34,983 bases of DNA. It comes from a virus. The translations under genes were made by a program, and so were the position numbers. Under the pieces are notes generated by a model. That model saw only the letters and a program-made list of their open reading frames with translations, was not told where the DNA came from and searched no databases. The first letter of the stretch is position 1. Each line of letters opens with the position of its first letter. This document shows, in pieces, positions 8,638 through 17,470 of this stretch. The stretch lies in the IMG/VR virus record IMGVR_UViG_3300042691_032367, positions 1 through 34,983 of that record; one strand, written 5' to 3'.

Positions 8638-10030
8638 TAGTTATATGGATAGGGTTAGAAAAACCAGAGATACACTAAATTCAGTGGGACCGGGATTCTG
8701 TTTAATGAAATGGAGGAACGAAACTCTATATCTTCATATGGGAGACAATCATAGTTGTTATCATCCTAGACCTAGAAAGATTCCTCTCGAAGAGATTAAA
8801 ATTGATGTAAGTGCGTTACATAACACTCAATGGAAAAAAGAACAGCGCAAAACTATGCTTGAAGGCGGCAGGCCTGAAGAATGTTATTACTGCTGGAACA
8901 TAGAAGATTTGCCAGGAGAACATTACAGTGATCGAATGTTTCACAGTGCTAGTAGATGGCTAGATGCACAAAAAGAAACAGAGTATATTAAGTCTATTCC
9001 GTGGGATACTAATGTTAATCCTATGTTTTTAGAAGTTAGTTTTGGTAACGGTTGCAATTTTAAATGCGGGTACTGTTGTCCTCAAGCTAGCAGTTTATGG
9101 ATCGACGAGATTAAAAAACACGGAAATTATGATATAAGTTACAATCAATACGGAATTGAATTTCTAGATCAAATGAAAGTCTATTCTGATGACGAACCCA
9201 ACCCGTATGTCAATGCTTTCTGGGAATGGTGGCCAAATCTTAAAAATGATTTAAGAGTATTTCGAATCACTGGAGGAGAACCTCTAATGAATTCTAATAC
9301 CTGGAAATTGTTAGATATGATAGATAAGGATCCTTGTCCAGACTTAGAACTTAATATGAACAGCAATCTCGGAGTCAGCAACGAAAAGATTAAAAGAATG
9401 AGTGAAACTATGAATAATTTGCTGACTACAAATAAAGTCAAATCGTTCTTTTTATATACTTCAATTGACGCCTGGGGTTCGCAAGCAGAATATATGCGTC
9501 GGGGTTTAGATGTCGAACTTTGGGAAAAGAATTTAGAAACATATTTGAATACTAATCCTAATTTTCAAGTATCTTTTATGATTACATATAATGTTTTATC
9601 TGTAGCATATTTTCGTCCTCTATTAGAAAAAATATTAGAATTAAGGAAAAAATTTAATAAAGGACAAAATAGAATACATTTTGACACACCATATCTGAAA
9701 GAACCTCCACACTGGATGATAAACATTTTACCAAAAGAGTTTGGAAAGTTCATTGACGACGATTTAAAATTCATAAGAGAACACATACCCGATGTGCATA
9801 ATTTTAATAAGTTCAGCGAACACGAATATGAAAAATTAAAAAGGGTAAGAGATTATTTTTACGAAGGCGGTCAAAAAATCACAGAAGAGTTAATCAAAAA
9901 TGGTCGAATTGATTTTTATAAATTCTTCACAGAATACGATAAGAGAAGTAATTTAAATTTCAACAACACATTCCCGGAGTACATAGAATTTTTAAATAAC
10001 TGTAAGCAATTGTATGAATTATCAAGATAA
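8630..10030 (+). CDS. Radical SAM protein with N-terminal twitch-like region, copy 2
   Basis: GTG at 8630 lies seven bases after 'AAAGGA', better placed than ATG 8645, so I favour GTG (466 residues). Cysteines near 24, 43, 85 and 88 mirror copy 1 ('GFCLMKW', 'HSCYHPR', 'CYYCW'). The radical SAM motif is 'CNFKCGYC' at about 142-149, followed by an extra Cys, and 'FRITGGEPLMNS' follows. It is the closest relative of copy 1: both share 'IPLEEIKIDVSALHNT', and a 26-base DNA stretch is identical (7420-7445 and 8789-8814), which points to recent duplication or conversion. It probably works with or beside copy 1 on a related substrate. Confidence 0.8.
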   Translation: MSNSYMDRVRKTRDTLNSVGPGFCLMKWRNETLYLHMGDNHSCYHPRPRKIPLEEIKIDVSALHNTQWKKEQRKTMLEGGRPEECYYCWNIEDLPGEHYSDRMFHSASRWLDAQKETEYIKSIPWDTNVNPMFLEVSFGNGCNFKCGYCCPQASSLWIDEIKKHGNYDISYNQYGIEFLDQMKVYSDDEPNPYVNAFWEWWPNLKNDLRVFRITGGEPLMNSNTWKLLDMIDKDPCPDLELNMNSNLGVSNEKIKRMSETMNNLLTTNKVKSFFLYTSIDAWGSQAEYMRRGLDVELWEKNLETYLNTNPNFQVSFMITYNVLSVAYFRPLLEKILELRKKFNKGQNRIHFDTPYLKEPPHWMINILPKEFGKFIDDDLKFIREHIPDVHNFNKFSEHEYEKLKRVRDYFYEGGQKITEELIKNGRIDFYKFFTEYDKRSNLNFNNTFPEYIEFLNNCKQLYELSR

Positions 10031-11207
10031 GCCCTATTTTTGCATCTTACCCTGGATGCATTTATATATTAATCCAAAAGGTAAATTATTACCTTGCTGT
10101 GTTGCGAATGACAAAAAACCTTTTCCAATGGTTACTGATGGTTCGTTCGAAGAAATTTATAATTCGGAATCGATGAATAAACTGAGACAGAATATGTTAA
10201 ATGATATACCGTCATCAGTATGCGAGTATTGTTATAAATTAGAAAAGTACGGAAGCCATTCTCATAGAAAACACAGTAATTATAGATATTTTGAACCACG
10301 ATTGAAAGATGTAGTTGACAACACCAAAGAAGACGGATCGCTATCAGAAATAAATGTTTTGTATTTTGATATACGATTTAGCAATGTCTGCAATTATAAA
10401 TGTAGAATGTGCGGTCCTTTATACAGCACCAAGTGGTACGAGGATGCCGATTTACTAGGCTGGAGAATTAAACCAACTGACAATTTTGTAAGTATTGATA
10501 ATATTAAAAATTTTTGTCAGGTTAATTTTCAGTATTTAAAATCAATAAAATATATCTATTTTGCTGGCGGTGAGCCATTAGTTCAACAACAGCATTATGA
10601 ATTTCTAGAATGGTGCATTGAAAATCAAATCGATGCTGAAATTTATTATCAAAGCAATGGCAGTGTTGTTAAGTATGGAAAGTACGAAATTTTTGATCTG
10701 TGGAAAAAATTTAAAAAGGTTACCTTTAGCGTATCAATCGACGGTCTAGGTTATATGGGAGAATACATTAGATCTGGATTTAAAACAGATACAGTCGATA
10801 ATAATCTTACCAAGATATGTCAGTTTATGGGTAACAATAAAGAAATAACTGTAAATTGTACATTCATGGCCTATAACGCTTTTTTTGCTACTGAATTTTT
10901 CGATGAAATGTCGACCAAAGATTGGGTATTAATTTCTAACGTATATACGCAATTATTGATAGGTCCCGAATACTTACAACCTAAAGTATTGCCTAAAGAA
11001 ATAAAGGAAGCAGCAATAGAAAAAATTAAAACTTCTAAATGGTTTAGTTTATATCCTAAAAAGTTTGAACAATTAATATCTAATCTGCAAGAAGATTCAA
11101 CTGATATGCTATGGAAACAATTTGTAGAATACACTAAAAAATCAGATGATCGTAGAGATCAAAGTATCTTAAATTTTTTTCCTGAATTAAAAAAATATTA
11201 TGACTAA
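10014..11207 (+). CDS. Radical SAM protein with N-terminal twitch-like region, copy 3
   Basis: The protein has 397 residues; ATG at 10014 overlaps the previous gene by 17 bases. It starts 'YFCILPWMHLYINPKGKLLP' followed by CC, a classic twitch/SPASM-like opening, with further cysteines near 70 and 73 ('CEYC'). The radical SAM motif is 'CNYKCRMC' at about 126-133 and the SAM-binding motif is 'YFAGGEPLVQQ'. It is shorter and more divergent than copies 1 and 2 and closer in plan to copy 4. The ending 'RRDQSILNFFPELKKYY' matches the endings of copies 1 and 2 ('RRNTDFLETFPELEKFY', 'RSNLNFNNTFPEYIEFL'), so the C-terminal tail is a family trait. Confidence 0.8.
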   Translation: MNYQDKPYFCILPWMHLYINPKGKLLPCCVANDKKPFPMVTDGSFEEIYNSESMNKLRQNMLNDIPSSVCEYCYKLEKYGSHSHRKHSNYRYFEPRLKDVVDNTKEDGSLSEINVLYFDIRFSNVCNYKCRMCGPLYSTKWYEDADLLGWRIKPTDNFVSIDNIKNFCQVNFQYLKSIKYIYFAGGEPLVQQQHYEFLEWCIENQIDAEIYYQSNGSVVKYGKYEIFDLWKKFKKVTFSVSIDGLGYMGEYIRSGFKTDTVDNNLTKICQFMGNNKEITVNCTFMAYNAFFATEFFDEMSTKDWVLISNVYTQLLIGPEYLQPKVLPKEIKEAAIEKIKTSKWFSLYPKKFEQLISNLQEDSTDMLWKQFVEYTKKSDDRRDQSILNFFPELKKYYD

Positions 11208-12402
11208 ATGTGTAAATGCTTTATATGGTCTACGAATTAACAATGACGGTAGTTGCAGTCATTGTTGTATGCAGAAAGGTCATTTTAAGAAACAAGGAAA
11301 AAAATTTAATGTCCGAACAGACTCTTTTCAAGACATAGTTAATAGCGAAGATTCTAAAAAAATCAGAGATGATTTAAAAAACGGAATTAAAAATCCAGCT
11401 TGTCAATATTGTTGGAAAGAAGAAGCGGCCGGAAAAATCAGTAAAAGGTTACGTGATAATAAAACATATAATCATTTGTTAGAAACTGACCAAGACGGAC
11501 CTCGGCTATTCGATATTAGTATGGGTACTACCTGCAATATTAAATGTAGAACTTGCGGTCCGTTTAACAGTAGCTTTTGGAATGACGAATGGAAAGCTGC
11601 AGGATATTTTAAAGGATCTGATGAGAAATATAAAACTTTTATACTAGAACATAATCATTCATTTGATGACGACAGTTTATTTTGGAAAGAGTTTCAAAAC
11701 AATTTACACAATGTAGATCACATTGATTTTTATGGCGGTGAACCATTCTTAGTTAAGAAACAATGGGAAATAATGGAATTTGCCATTGATAAAGGATTTG
11801 CAAAAAATATCACAGTTCATTACAACACGAACGGAACTTTATGGGACGATAAAAAATTTGAAGTCCTCAACAAATTTAAAAAAGTGTATATTGATTTTAG
11901 TATAGATGGAATCGATAATCAATTGACATACATTAGATATCCTGCAGATTGGAACACGGTTTTACAAAACTTTTTAAAAGTTTTAGAAATTTCTAAAAAA
12001 GACGATAGATTTCATTGTTCGATTTGTTGTACAGTGAGCACTTTAAATGTTTTCTATATTGACGAGATTATGAAATTTTTTGACAATTACACAAAAAATT
12101 TATATCTCAACTTAGTCCATGGTCCAACTCATTTGTGCATTGTAAATATTCCCACTGACATCAAAAAGATTATCACTGAAAAGATTTTACAATCAGTGAA
12201 TCCTTCTCTTTCTGGATATTATTTTGTAAATAGCGTATTAGAATTTATGAACAATTCTGATTGCGATATAAAATATTGGAACGAATTTTTAAGAACAACG
12301 GCGTGGCACGATGAATATAGAAAACAAAATTTTAAAGAAACTTTCAACGAATTTTATAAGATTGTTAAGGAAAACGGATATGACATATCAATGGAAAAAT
12401 AA
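11200..12402 (+). CDS. Radical SAM protein with N-terminal twitch-like region, copy 4
   Basis: The protein has 400 residues; ATG at 11200 overlaps the previous stop by 8 bases. N-terminal cysteines near 4, 19, 22 and 23 ('CVNALYGLRINNDGSCSHCC') and 68/71 ('CQYC') form the twitch-like region. The radical SAM motif is 'CNIKCRTC' at about 112-119, with 'DFYGGEPFLVKKQWE' after it. The C-terminal tail 'RKQNFKETFNEFYKIV' again matches the family ending. It lacks the aromatic 'FCxLPW' opening of the other copies and starts almost at the first cysteine, so its N-terminus may be slightly trimmed. The next gene starts 23 bases inside it. Confidence 0.8.
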   Translation: MTKCVNALYGLRINNDGSCSHCCMQKGHFKKQGKKFNVRTDSFQDIVNSEDSKKIRDDLKNGIKNPACQYCWKEEAAGKISKRLRDNKTYNHLLETDQDGPRLFDISMGTTCNIKCRTCGPFNSSFWNDEWKAAGYFKGSDEKYKTFILEHNHSFDDDSLFWKEFQNNLHNVDHIDFYGGEPFLVKKQWEIMEFAIDKGFAKNITVHYNTNGTLWDDKKFEVLNKFKKVYIDFSIDGIDNQLTYIRYPADWNTVLQNFLKVLEISKKDDRFHCSICCTVSTLNVFYIDEIMKFFDNYTKNLYLNLVHGPTHLCIVNIPTDIKKIITEKILQSVNPSLSGYYFVNSVLEFMNNSDCDIKYWNEFLRTTAWHDEYRKQNFKETFNEFYKIVKENGYDISMEK

Positions 12403-13588
12403 TAGAGTGTCTTTGATGCATCTAGAGCTTACAAATTATTGTAATGCCGCTTGCCCCTTTTGTCCTAGATTTGTCGATTCAACAGATATAGTAAGACCCG
12501 ATCTAAAATTAGATCAGATAACTTTAGAAAAGTTTATGAAATATTTTCCTGTCGATGTTTTGCGAGATTTAAAGAGAATATTATTTTGCGGAACACACGG
12601 AGATCCGATGATGGCTAAAGATCTAATAGAGATTGTAAAATACATAAGATCTTCTAGTCCAGAAACAATGTTAATATTTCATTCCAATGGCGGATTGAGA
12701 AAACCAGAATTTTGGGAAGAATTAGGTAATTTACTGAAAAATAATGGTAGAGTTACTTTCAGCATAGACGGTCTTGAAGATACGAATCATTTGTACAGAA
12801 GGAATGTCAAGTGGTCAGTGTTAATGGAAAACGTCAAGGCATACACTGCAACAGGCGCTCAAGCATATTGGGATTACTTAACCTTTAAGCACAACGAGCA
12901 TCAAATTGAAGAAGCAAGAAATTTAGCTAAATCACTAAACTTTAAAAATTTTTTAGTGAAGAGAGCTTTAGGTTTCGAAGATAGTAAAGGCGGTTATAAA
13001 GACAGAGGAGTATATGATAAAAATGGAGACTTAGTTTATACTTTGCAACCACCTACAGATGAGTCATTGATAAACACTAACGAATTCAAACCAATTCAAA
13101 AAAATATACCACAAAAAATAGATATAGGATATCTTGAAGAAATTAAAAAAACTAAAATCCATCCTGGTGTAAAAGACAAATTAGAAAAATTTTCTCATGA
13201 GGAAATACCGGACTGGAGTAATTATGTTTTAGAATACAATGATCACGAAATAAATTGCAAAAGTAATTGTTCTAATTTATTAGAAAAACAAACAGAAATA
13301 TACGTTAGCTGTCATGGAGTTGTGTTTCCGTGTTGTTATGTAGGTACAAGAGTAGATAGTACGATCGACTTGTATGAGGACACTCAACTAAGATACGCAA
13401 TCAATCAAGAAGGTAAAGATCTATTTGATCTAAACAAACGATCATTGAAAGAAATTATAAACGGTGGACATCTTGACAATGTCTATACAGAAAGCTGGAA
13501 AAAGAAAACAGTACAAGAAGGAAAATTAGCCTATTGTGCAATGACCTGCGGCCAGAAAAGTCAGATAGATAAGATTTTTGTGAAATAA
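12380..13588 (+). CDS. Radical SAM/SPASM-type protein
   Basis: I chose ATG 12380 because 'AAGGA' lies eight bases upstream; the ATG at 12311 would add 23 residues overlapping the previous gene. The 402-residue protein has the radical SAM motif near its start ('LTNYCNAACPFCPRF', cysteines at about 21, 25 and 28). Its C-terminal third is cysteine-rich ('INCKSNC', 'VSCHGVVFPCCYVG', 'YCAMTCGQ'), as in SPASM domains that hold two extra Fe-S clusters. This is the ordinary domain order and so differs from the four genes before it, where the auxiliary region comes first. SPASM enzymes commonly modify ribosomal peptides or sugars. No precursor peptide gene is recognised nearby. Confidence 0.8.
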   Translation: MTYQWKNNRVSLMHLELTNYCNAACPFCPRFVDSTDIVRPDLKLDQITLEKFMKYFPVDVLRDLKRILFCGTHGDPMMAKDLIEIVKYIRSSSPETMLIFHSNGGLRKPEFWEELGNLLKNNGRVTFSIDGLEDTNHLYRRNVKWSVLMENVKAYTATGAQAYWDYLTFKHNEHQIEEARNLAKSLNFKNFLVKRALGFEDSKGGYKDRGVYDKNGDLVYTLQPPTDESLINTNEFKPIQKNIPQKIDIGYLEEIKKTKIHPGVKDKLEKFSHEEIPDWSNYVLEYNDHEINCKSNCSNLLEKQTEIYVSCHGVVFPCCYVGTRVDSTIDLYEDTQLRYAINQEGKDLFDLNKRSLKEIINGGHLDNVYTESWKKKTVQEGKLAYCAMTCGQKSQIDKIFVK

Positions 13589-13591
13589 AAA

Positions 13592-14383
13592 ATGCAAAAA
13601 ATAAAAAAAGATTCATTTGACCGTATTTTATTTTATGGATGTAGTTGGACAGAAGGTCAAGAAATCATTGACCATGAAGTGTTTGATATGACATTTGAAA
13701 AATGTAATGAATGGAAAAAACAGTTTAAATCAATAGTCGAATGGAATAACTCTTATCATGGAAAACATATTGTTAAAGACATAGTCAAACAGAATATTGA
13801 TTTATATCATCGAGCGGCCTGGGGAGGACAGTTATCAGAAAAGCTTCAAAAAAAATTTGAAAACAGATCAAAGGGCGGGACAGGTATAGACGAACATTTG
13901 TTTAATATTTCTAGAGATTATCATTCTGGAAAAATTGCATCAACTGATTTAGTAATTTTAGGATTAACTAAACCCGACAGAACTTTTGTATTTGATAATA
14001 CTGGTAATATAAAAACAAGATTATTTTTAGAATGGCATTGGCCTACCAACGATATTCGAAACTGGTGTGTGAATAATATTTTTAACGACCAATATATGAT
14101 ATGGAACTATACTAAGACATTATCGGCATTAGATAGTTTGCCTATTAATTTAAAATTGCAGCCGGTTAGGAACGGAATAAATCCTAAACAGAATGCATAT
14201 TCTATTGATCAAATAAGTTTTTATGTAAATGATGTGTGGAAAAAATTAGAAGATAAATTTTTATTAGAAGATTGTTATCTAGATAAAACAAAGGAAATGT
14301 CACACTGCGGATTCGGACATCTTCCTAGAGAATCTCATGATGACTTAGCAAATAAGATTTTTGAAAATTGTTTTTATGATTAA
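13592..14383 (+). CDS. SGNH-hydrolase-like protein
   Basis: The protein has 263 residues and starts three bases after the preceding stop. The N-terminus carries 'RILFYGCSWTEGQE', which resembles block I of SGNH/GDSL esterases with Ser18 as the candidate nucleophile. The C-terminus has 'GFGHLPRESHDDLANKIFE', which fits block V with its catalytic histidine (His249 or His243). A central 'DLVILGLTKPDRTF' resembles the strand before block III. In glycan loci such proteins often add or remove acyl groups on sugars, which would fit the neighbouring glycosyltransferases. A GCSW-type opening is also common in phage proteins of unknown role, so activity is uncertain. Confidence 0.6.
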   Translation: MQKIKKDSFDRILFYGCSWTEGQEIIDHEVFDMTFEKCNEWKKQFKSIVEWNNSYHGKHIVKDIVKQNIDLYHRAAWGGQLSEKLQKKFENRSKGGTGIDEHLFNISRDYHSGKIASTDLVILGLTKPDRTFVFDNTGNIKTRLFLEWHWPTNDIRNWCVNNIFNDQYMIWNYTKTLSALDSLPINLKLQPVRNGINPKQNAYSIDQISFYVNDVWKKLEDKFLLEDCYLDKTKEMSHCGFGHLPRESHDDLANKIFENCFYD

Positions 14384-15557
14384 TTTATTATATCCTGATT
14401 CAAGATTTGATTATAGTGTGTTCAATGAAAAAGAAATTACCTTCTCACGCAGCGATAGATCTAATGAATGGACATTAGAATGGTTATTAGATACCTGCGG
14501 AATACAATATTCAAAATCAACAACTCCGAGTTTAATTGATGATAGTTATTATCTGTTTAACTTAAATTCACCTACATCCTATACCGACCTTAATAAATTA
14601 CCTTCGGAAATTTGGAATAATATCAAGGACAACGACAAAGTTTTTTTATTGTTATATCAAGCACCCGAACCTAACACATATTTTTATTATCGTCGACCTT
14701 GGTTAAATCTAATTGAATTTTTAAAAAGTAAAAATATATTACCTCATAAAGTTCATTATATTTCCGGTGACATACGTGTTAACGAAAATCACGAAAATAA
14801 AAAAATAGATTTTTTATCTGATATCAATATGATCGGATTAGGGATTTTTGAATTAATTCATAAAAGTCGCCATTTGCGTTTTAGTGGAGAAAATTTTTTA
14901 GAAAGTTTTGAACTTTATAAAAAAAATAATAATAAGAAAAAATTTTTAAATCTTAATAACGTAATGAGACCTAATAAACAGTCTTTATTTTTTTATCTAT
15001 GTAAGAACAATCTCGTTGAAGATGCATTGGTAAGTAATTTATGGGAAGATTCAAGAGATACTATATTATCTAAAAAAGAATTTGATGAACTTTATAATTA
15101 TGACAGTAGCGAATACGAAAGCTTTCAACGAACTGTGATAAAAAGACAGGAAATTTATGGCGACAACTATAAGAGTAATCAAGCATCACCTATAAATTTT
15201 TATACTGACACACATTATAGTTTAGTCAGTGAAACTCATGCCGGGTCGAATATTTTATGTGTGTCAGAAAAAACTTATAAACCGATACTAATGGGACATC
15301 CATTTTTAATTTTTGGAAATACATTTACTCTAAATTATCTTAAAAAATTAGGTTATGAAACTTTTGATAATAAATTTAATGAAGAATACGATTCTTGTGA
15401 AAACATCAAAGACAAGTTACGTATAATTATAGAAAATGCTTCTAGAAATTTTGTAATTGATTCGCTGACCTTAGAAAAATGCGATCACAATCAAAAATTA
15501 TTTTTAAAACAAACAACAATTAAAATTATTCGAGAGCAATTAGAAAGTTTTTTATGA
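14376..15557 (+). CDS. Glycosyltransferase-like protein, marine phage type
   Basis: ATG 14376 overlaps the previous stop by 8 bases; the TTG at 14361 is less likely. The protein has 393 residues. The best-conserved part is near the C-terminus: 'SLVSETHAGSNILCVSEKTY' followed by 'KPILMGHPFLIFGNTFTLNY' and 'LKKLGYETFDNKFNEEYDS'. I recognise this pattern (E-K-T-x-K-P, G-H-P-F, L-G-x-x-T-F) from phage and algal-virus proteins usually annotated as glycosyltransferases, with a GT-B-like C-terminal donor site. The N-terminal 250 residues are unassigned. The ATGA overlap with the next gene couples it to the B12-type radical SAM protein. Confidence 0.55.
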   Translation: MINLLYPDSRFDYSVFNEKEITFSRSDRSNEWTLEWLLDTCGIQYSKSTTPSLIDDSYYLFNLNSPTSYTDLNKLPSEIWNNIKDNDKVFLLLYQAPEPNTYFYYRRPWLNLIEFLKSKNILPHKVHYISGDIRVNENHENKKIDFLSDINMIGLGIFELIHKSRHLRFSGENFLESFELYKKNNNKKKFLNLNNVMRPNKQSLFFYLCKNNLVEDALVSNLWEDSRDTILSKKEFDELYNYDSSEYESFQRTVIKRQEIYGDNYKSNQASPINFYTDTHYSLVSETHAGSNILCVSEKTYKPILMGHPFLIFGNTFTLNYLKKLGYETFDNKFNEEYDSCENIKDKLRIIIENASRNFVIDSLTLEKCDHNQKLFLKQTTIKIIREQLESFL

Positions 15558-17470
15558 AATTTATTAGTTTGGTTCAGCCTAATTTTAGACAAGGTCCGAT
15601 AGAAGTAAATGCTTACTATCTTCCTTATACTGTAGGTGTTATCTGGGCCTATGCAAATAAATTTAATGAAATAAAAAATAATTATCAAATTAACGAAATT
15701 ATTTTTAAAAGAGATCCTGTTGAGAAGGTAGCAGAACTTCTTAAAAATGATTTTATTGTTGCATTTAGCGTTTATGTGTGGAACAAGAATTATAGTTTTG
15801 AATTAGCAAAACTATTAAAAAAAATAAATCCTAATATTATTTTAATTTTTGGCGGTCCTGAGATTCCAATAGAGGACAAGAACATATTCGTAAATTATCC
15901 GTTTATGGATTATGTTATAAAAAACGAAGGAGAAAAATCATTCAAGGCGTTATTAGAAAAAATAATAGAATTAGAAGACAAAGTTTCGATCCCAGGGCTG
16001 CTTATTAACGATAATGGACAATTAATTGATACAGGTGTACCGTTAAGAATAGATGATTTAAATGAAATTCCTAGCCCGTATATAGAAGGAGTCTTTGATA
16101 AGATTATAGCAGACAATCCTACAGTAGAATGGAATGCCACATTAGAAACTAATAGGGGGTGTCCTTATGCCTGTACTTTTTGCGACTGGGGATCTTTGAC
16201 TTATAGTAAAGTTAAAAAGTTTGAACTTGAAAGAGTTTTTCAAGAACTTGAATGGATCGGAAAGAACAAGTGTGGTTTTGTAACTGTAACAGATGCTAAC
16301 TTCGGAATTTTTGTAGAAAGAGATAATCAAATAGCAGATAAGTTATTAGAAGTACAAGATACATATGGATACCCTTACACATTTAGTGTGACCTGGGCTA
16401 AAAATCAAAAAGATGAAGTGATTAATATAGTAAAAAAATTAATCTCGTCAGAAAAATTTAATCAAGGGTTAACTGTCAGTGTACAGAGTATGAATCTTGA
16501 TGTGTTGGAAAACATTAAAAGAAAAAATTTAGAACAGCACAGAATTAAAGAAATATTAAGATTATGTGAATTAAAAACAGTTCCTACATATACTGAATTA
16601 ATTCTCGGCCTGCCCGGCGAAACTTTAAGTTCTTGGAAAGAAAATTTTTGGCAGCTATTTGATTCGGGAGCACACACAGGTATCAATATTTTTCAGGCTC
16701 AACTTTTTGTCAATGCTGAAATGAATTTATTACAAAAAAAATTATATGAATTAAAGTCTCAGACAGTGTACGACTATATGTCGGGTAGTTACGAAGAAGA
16801 CATAATAAAAGAAGGCGTTGACGTTGTAGTTTCTACTAAACATATGTCTTTTTTAGAAATGTTAGACGCACAAATATTTTCGTGGTTCCTGAATACATTT
16901 CATATTAACGGATATACTAATTTTATTAGTCGTATACTGTATAAATCAAAGAATATTTCCTACAAAGATTTTTATGACAATTTTCTTATTTTTTTACAAA
17001 ATAAAGAATGGTTCTCACAGGAACAAGAAATTATAAAATTTTATTATAACAAATGGATGACAGAAGGAAAAATAGATCATCCTAAAATCGGTGGTATAGA
17101 AATACACGGATGGAATTTAATTCATAGAACTATCTTAAAAGTTAATACAGAACAGCTATATGATCAGATATTTTCTGATATTGCCGAATATTTACAGCAG
17201 TTAGATATTGATGATGATATGATAGAAGACTTAATCGAGTTCCAAAAATCATATATCGTTACGTTTGATAAGATAAATCAATATCCTTTTACTAAACAAT
17301 TTCGGTTGAACGTATTAGACTATCTAAATAACGATACTGAATTATTTAAGAATACAGATTATAGGTTTGATTTTCCTGAGAACAGGCAAATGACTAAGAA
17401 AACGTTTTTAGAAAATATCTACTACAGAAGAAGAAGAAATTTTGGAAAAGCATTAGTTGAACAGTTGTAA
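15554..17470 (+). CDS. B12-binding-type radical SAM protein
   Basis: The protein has 638 residues. The first ~170 form a Rossmann-like B12-binding domain by position ('IVAFSVYVWN', 'NIILIFGGPEIP', 'YVIKNEGEKSF'), but the cobalt-ligating DxHxxG motif of classical B12 domains is not visible. The radical SAM motif is 'NRGCPYACTFCDWGS' with cysteines at about 203, 207 and 210. The barrel continues with 'VSVQSMNLDVLENIKRKNLE' and 'ELILGLPGETLSSWKE', typical of the B12-binding/Elp3-like group. The ~200-residue C-terminal part is helical and unassigned. Family members include methyltransferases and ring-forming enzymes in natural-product and lipid pathways. Its 3' end overlaps the opposing gene by 18 bases. 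Confidence 0.8.
   Translation: MKFISLVQPNFRQGPIEVNAYYLPYTVGVIWAYANKFNEIKNNYQINEIIFKRDPVEKVAELLKNDFIVAFSVYVWNKNYSFELAKLLKKINPNIILIFGGPEIPIEDKNIFVNYPFMDYVIKNEGEKSFKALLEKIIELEDKVSIPGLLINDNGQLIDTGVPLRIDDLNEIPSPYIEGVFDKIIADNPTVEWNATLETNRGCPYACTFCDWGSLTYSKVKKFELERVFQELEWIGKNKCGFVTVTDANFGIFVERDNQIADKLLEVQDTYGYPYTFSVTWAKNQKDEVINIVKKLISSEKFNQGLTVSVQSMNLDVLENIKRKNLEQHRIKEILRLCELKTVPTYTELILGLPGETLSSWKENFWQLFDSGAHTGINIFQAQLFVNAEMNLLQKKLYELKSQTVYDYMSGSYEEDIIKEGVDVVVSTKHMSFLEMLDAQIFSWFLNTFHINGYTNFISRILYKSKNISYKDFYDNFLIFLQNKEWFSQEQEIIKFYYNKWMTEGKIDHPKIGGIEIHGWNLIHRTILKVNTEQLYDQIFSDIAEYLQQLDIDDDMIEDLIEFQKSYIVTFDKINQYPFTKQFRLNVLDYLNNDTELFKNTDYRFDFPENRQMTKKTFLENIYYRRRRNFGKALVEQL

Noticed and set aside
12311-12379. 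Start of the SPASM-type gene at ATG 12311
   Set aside because: It would overlap the previous gene by 92 bases and lacks a ribosome site, while ATG 12380 has AAGGA at eight bases.
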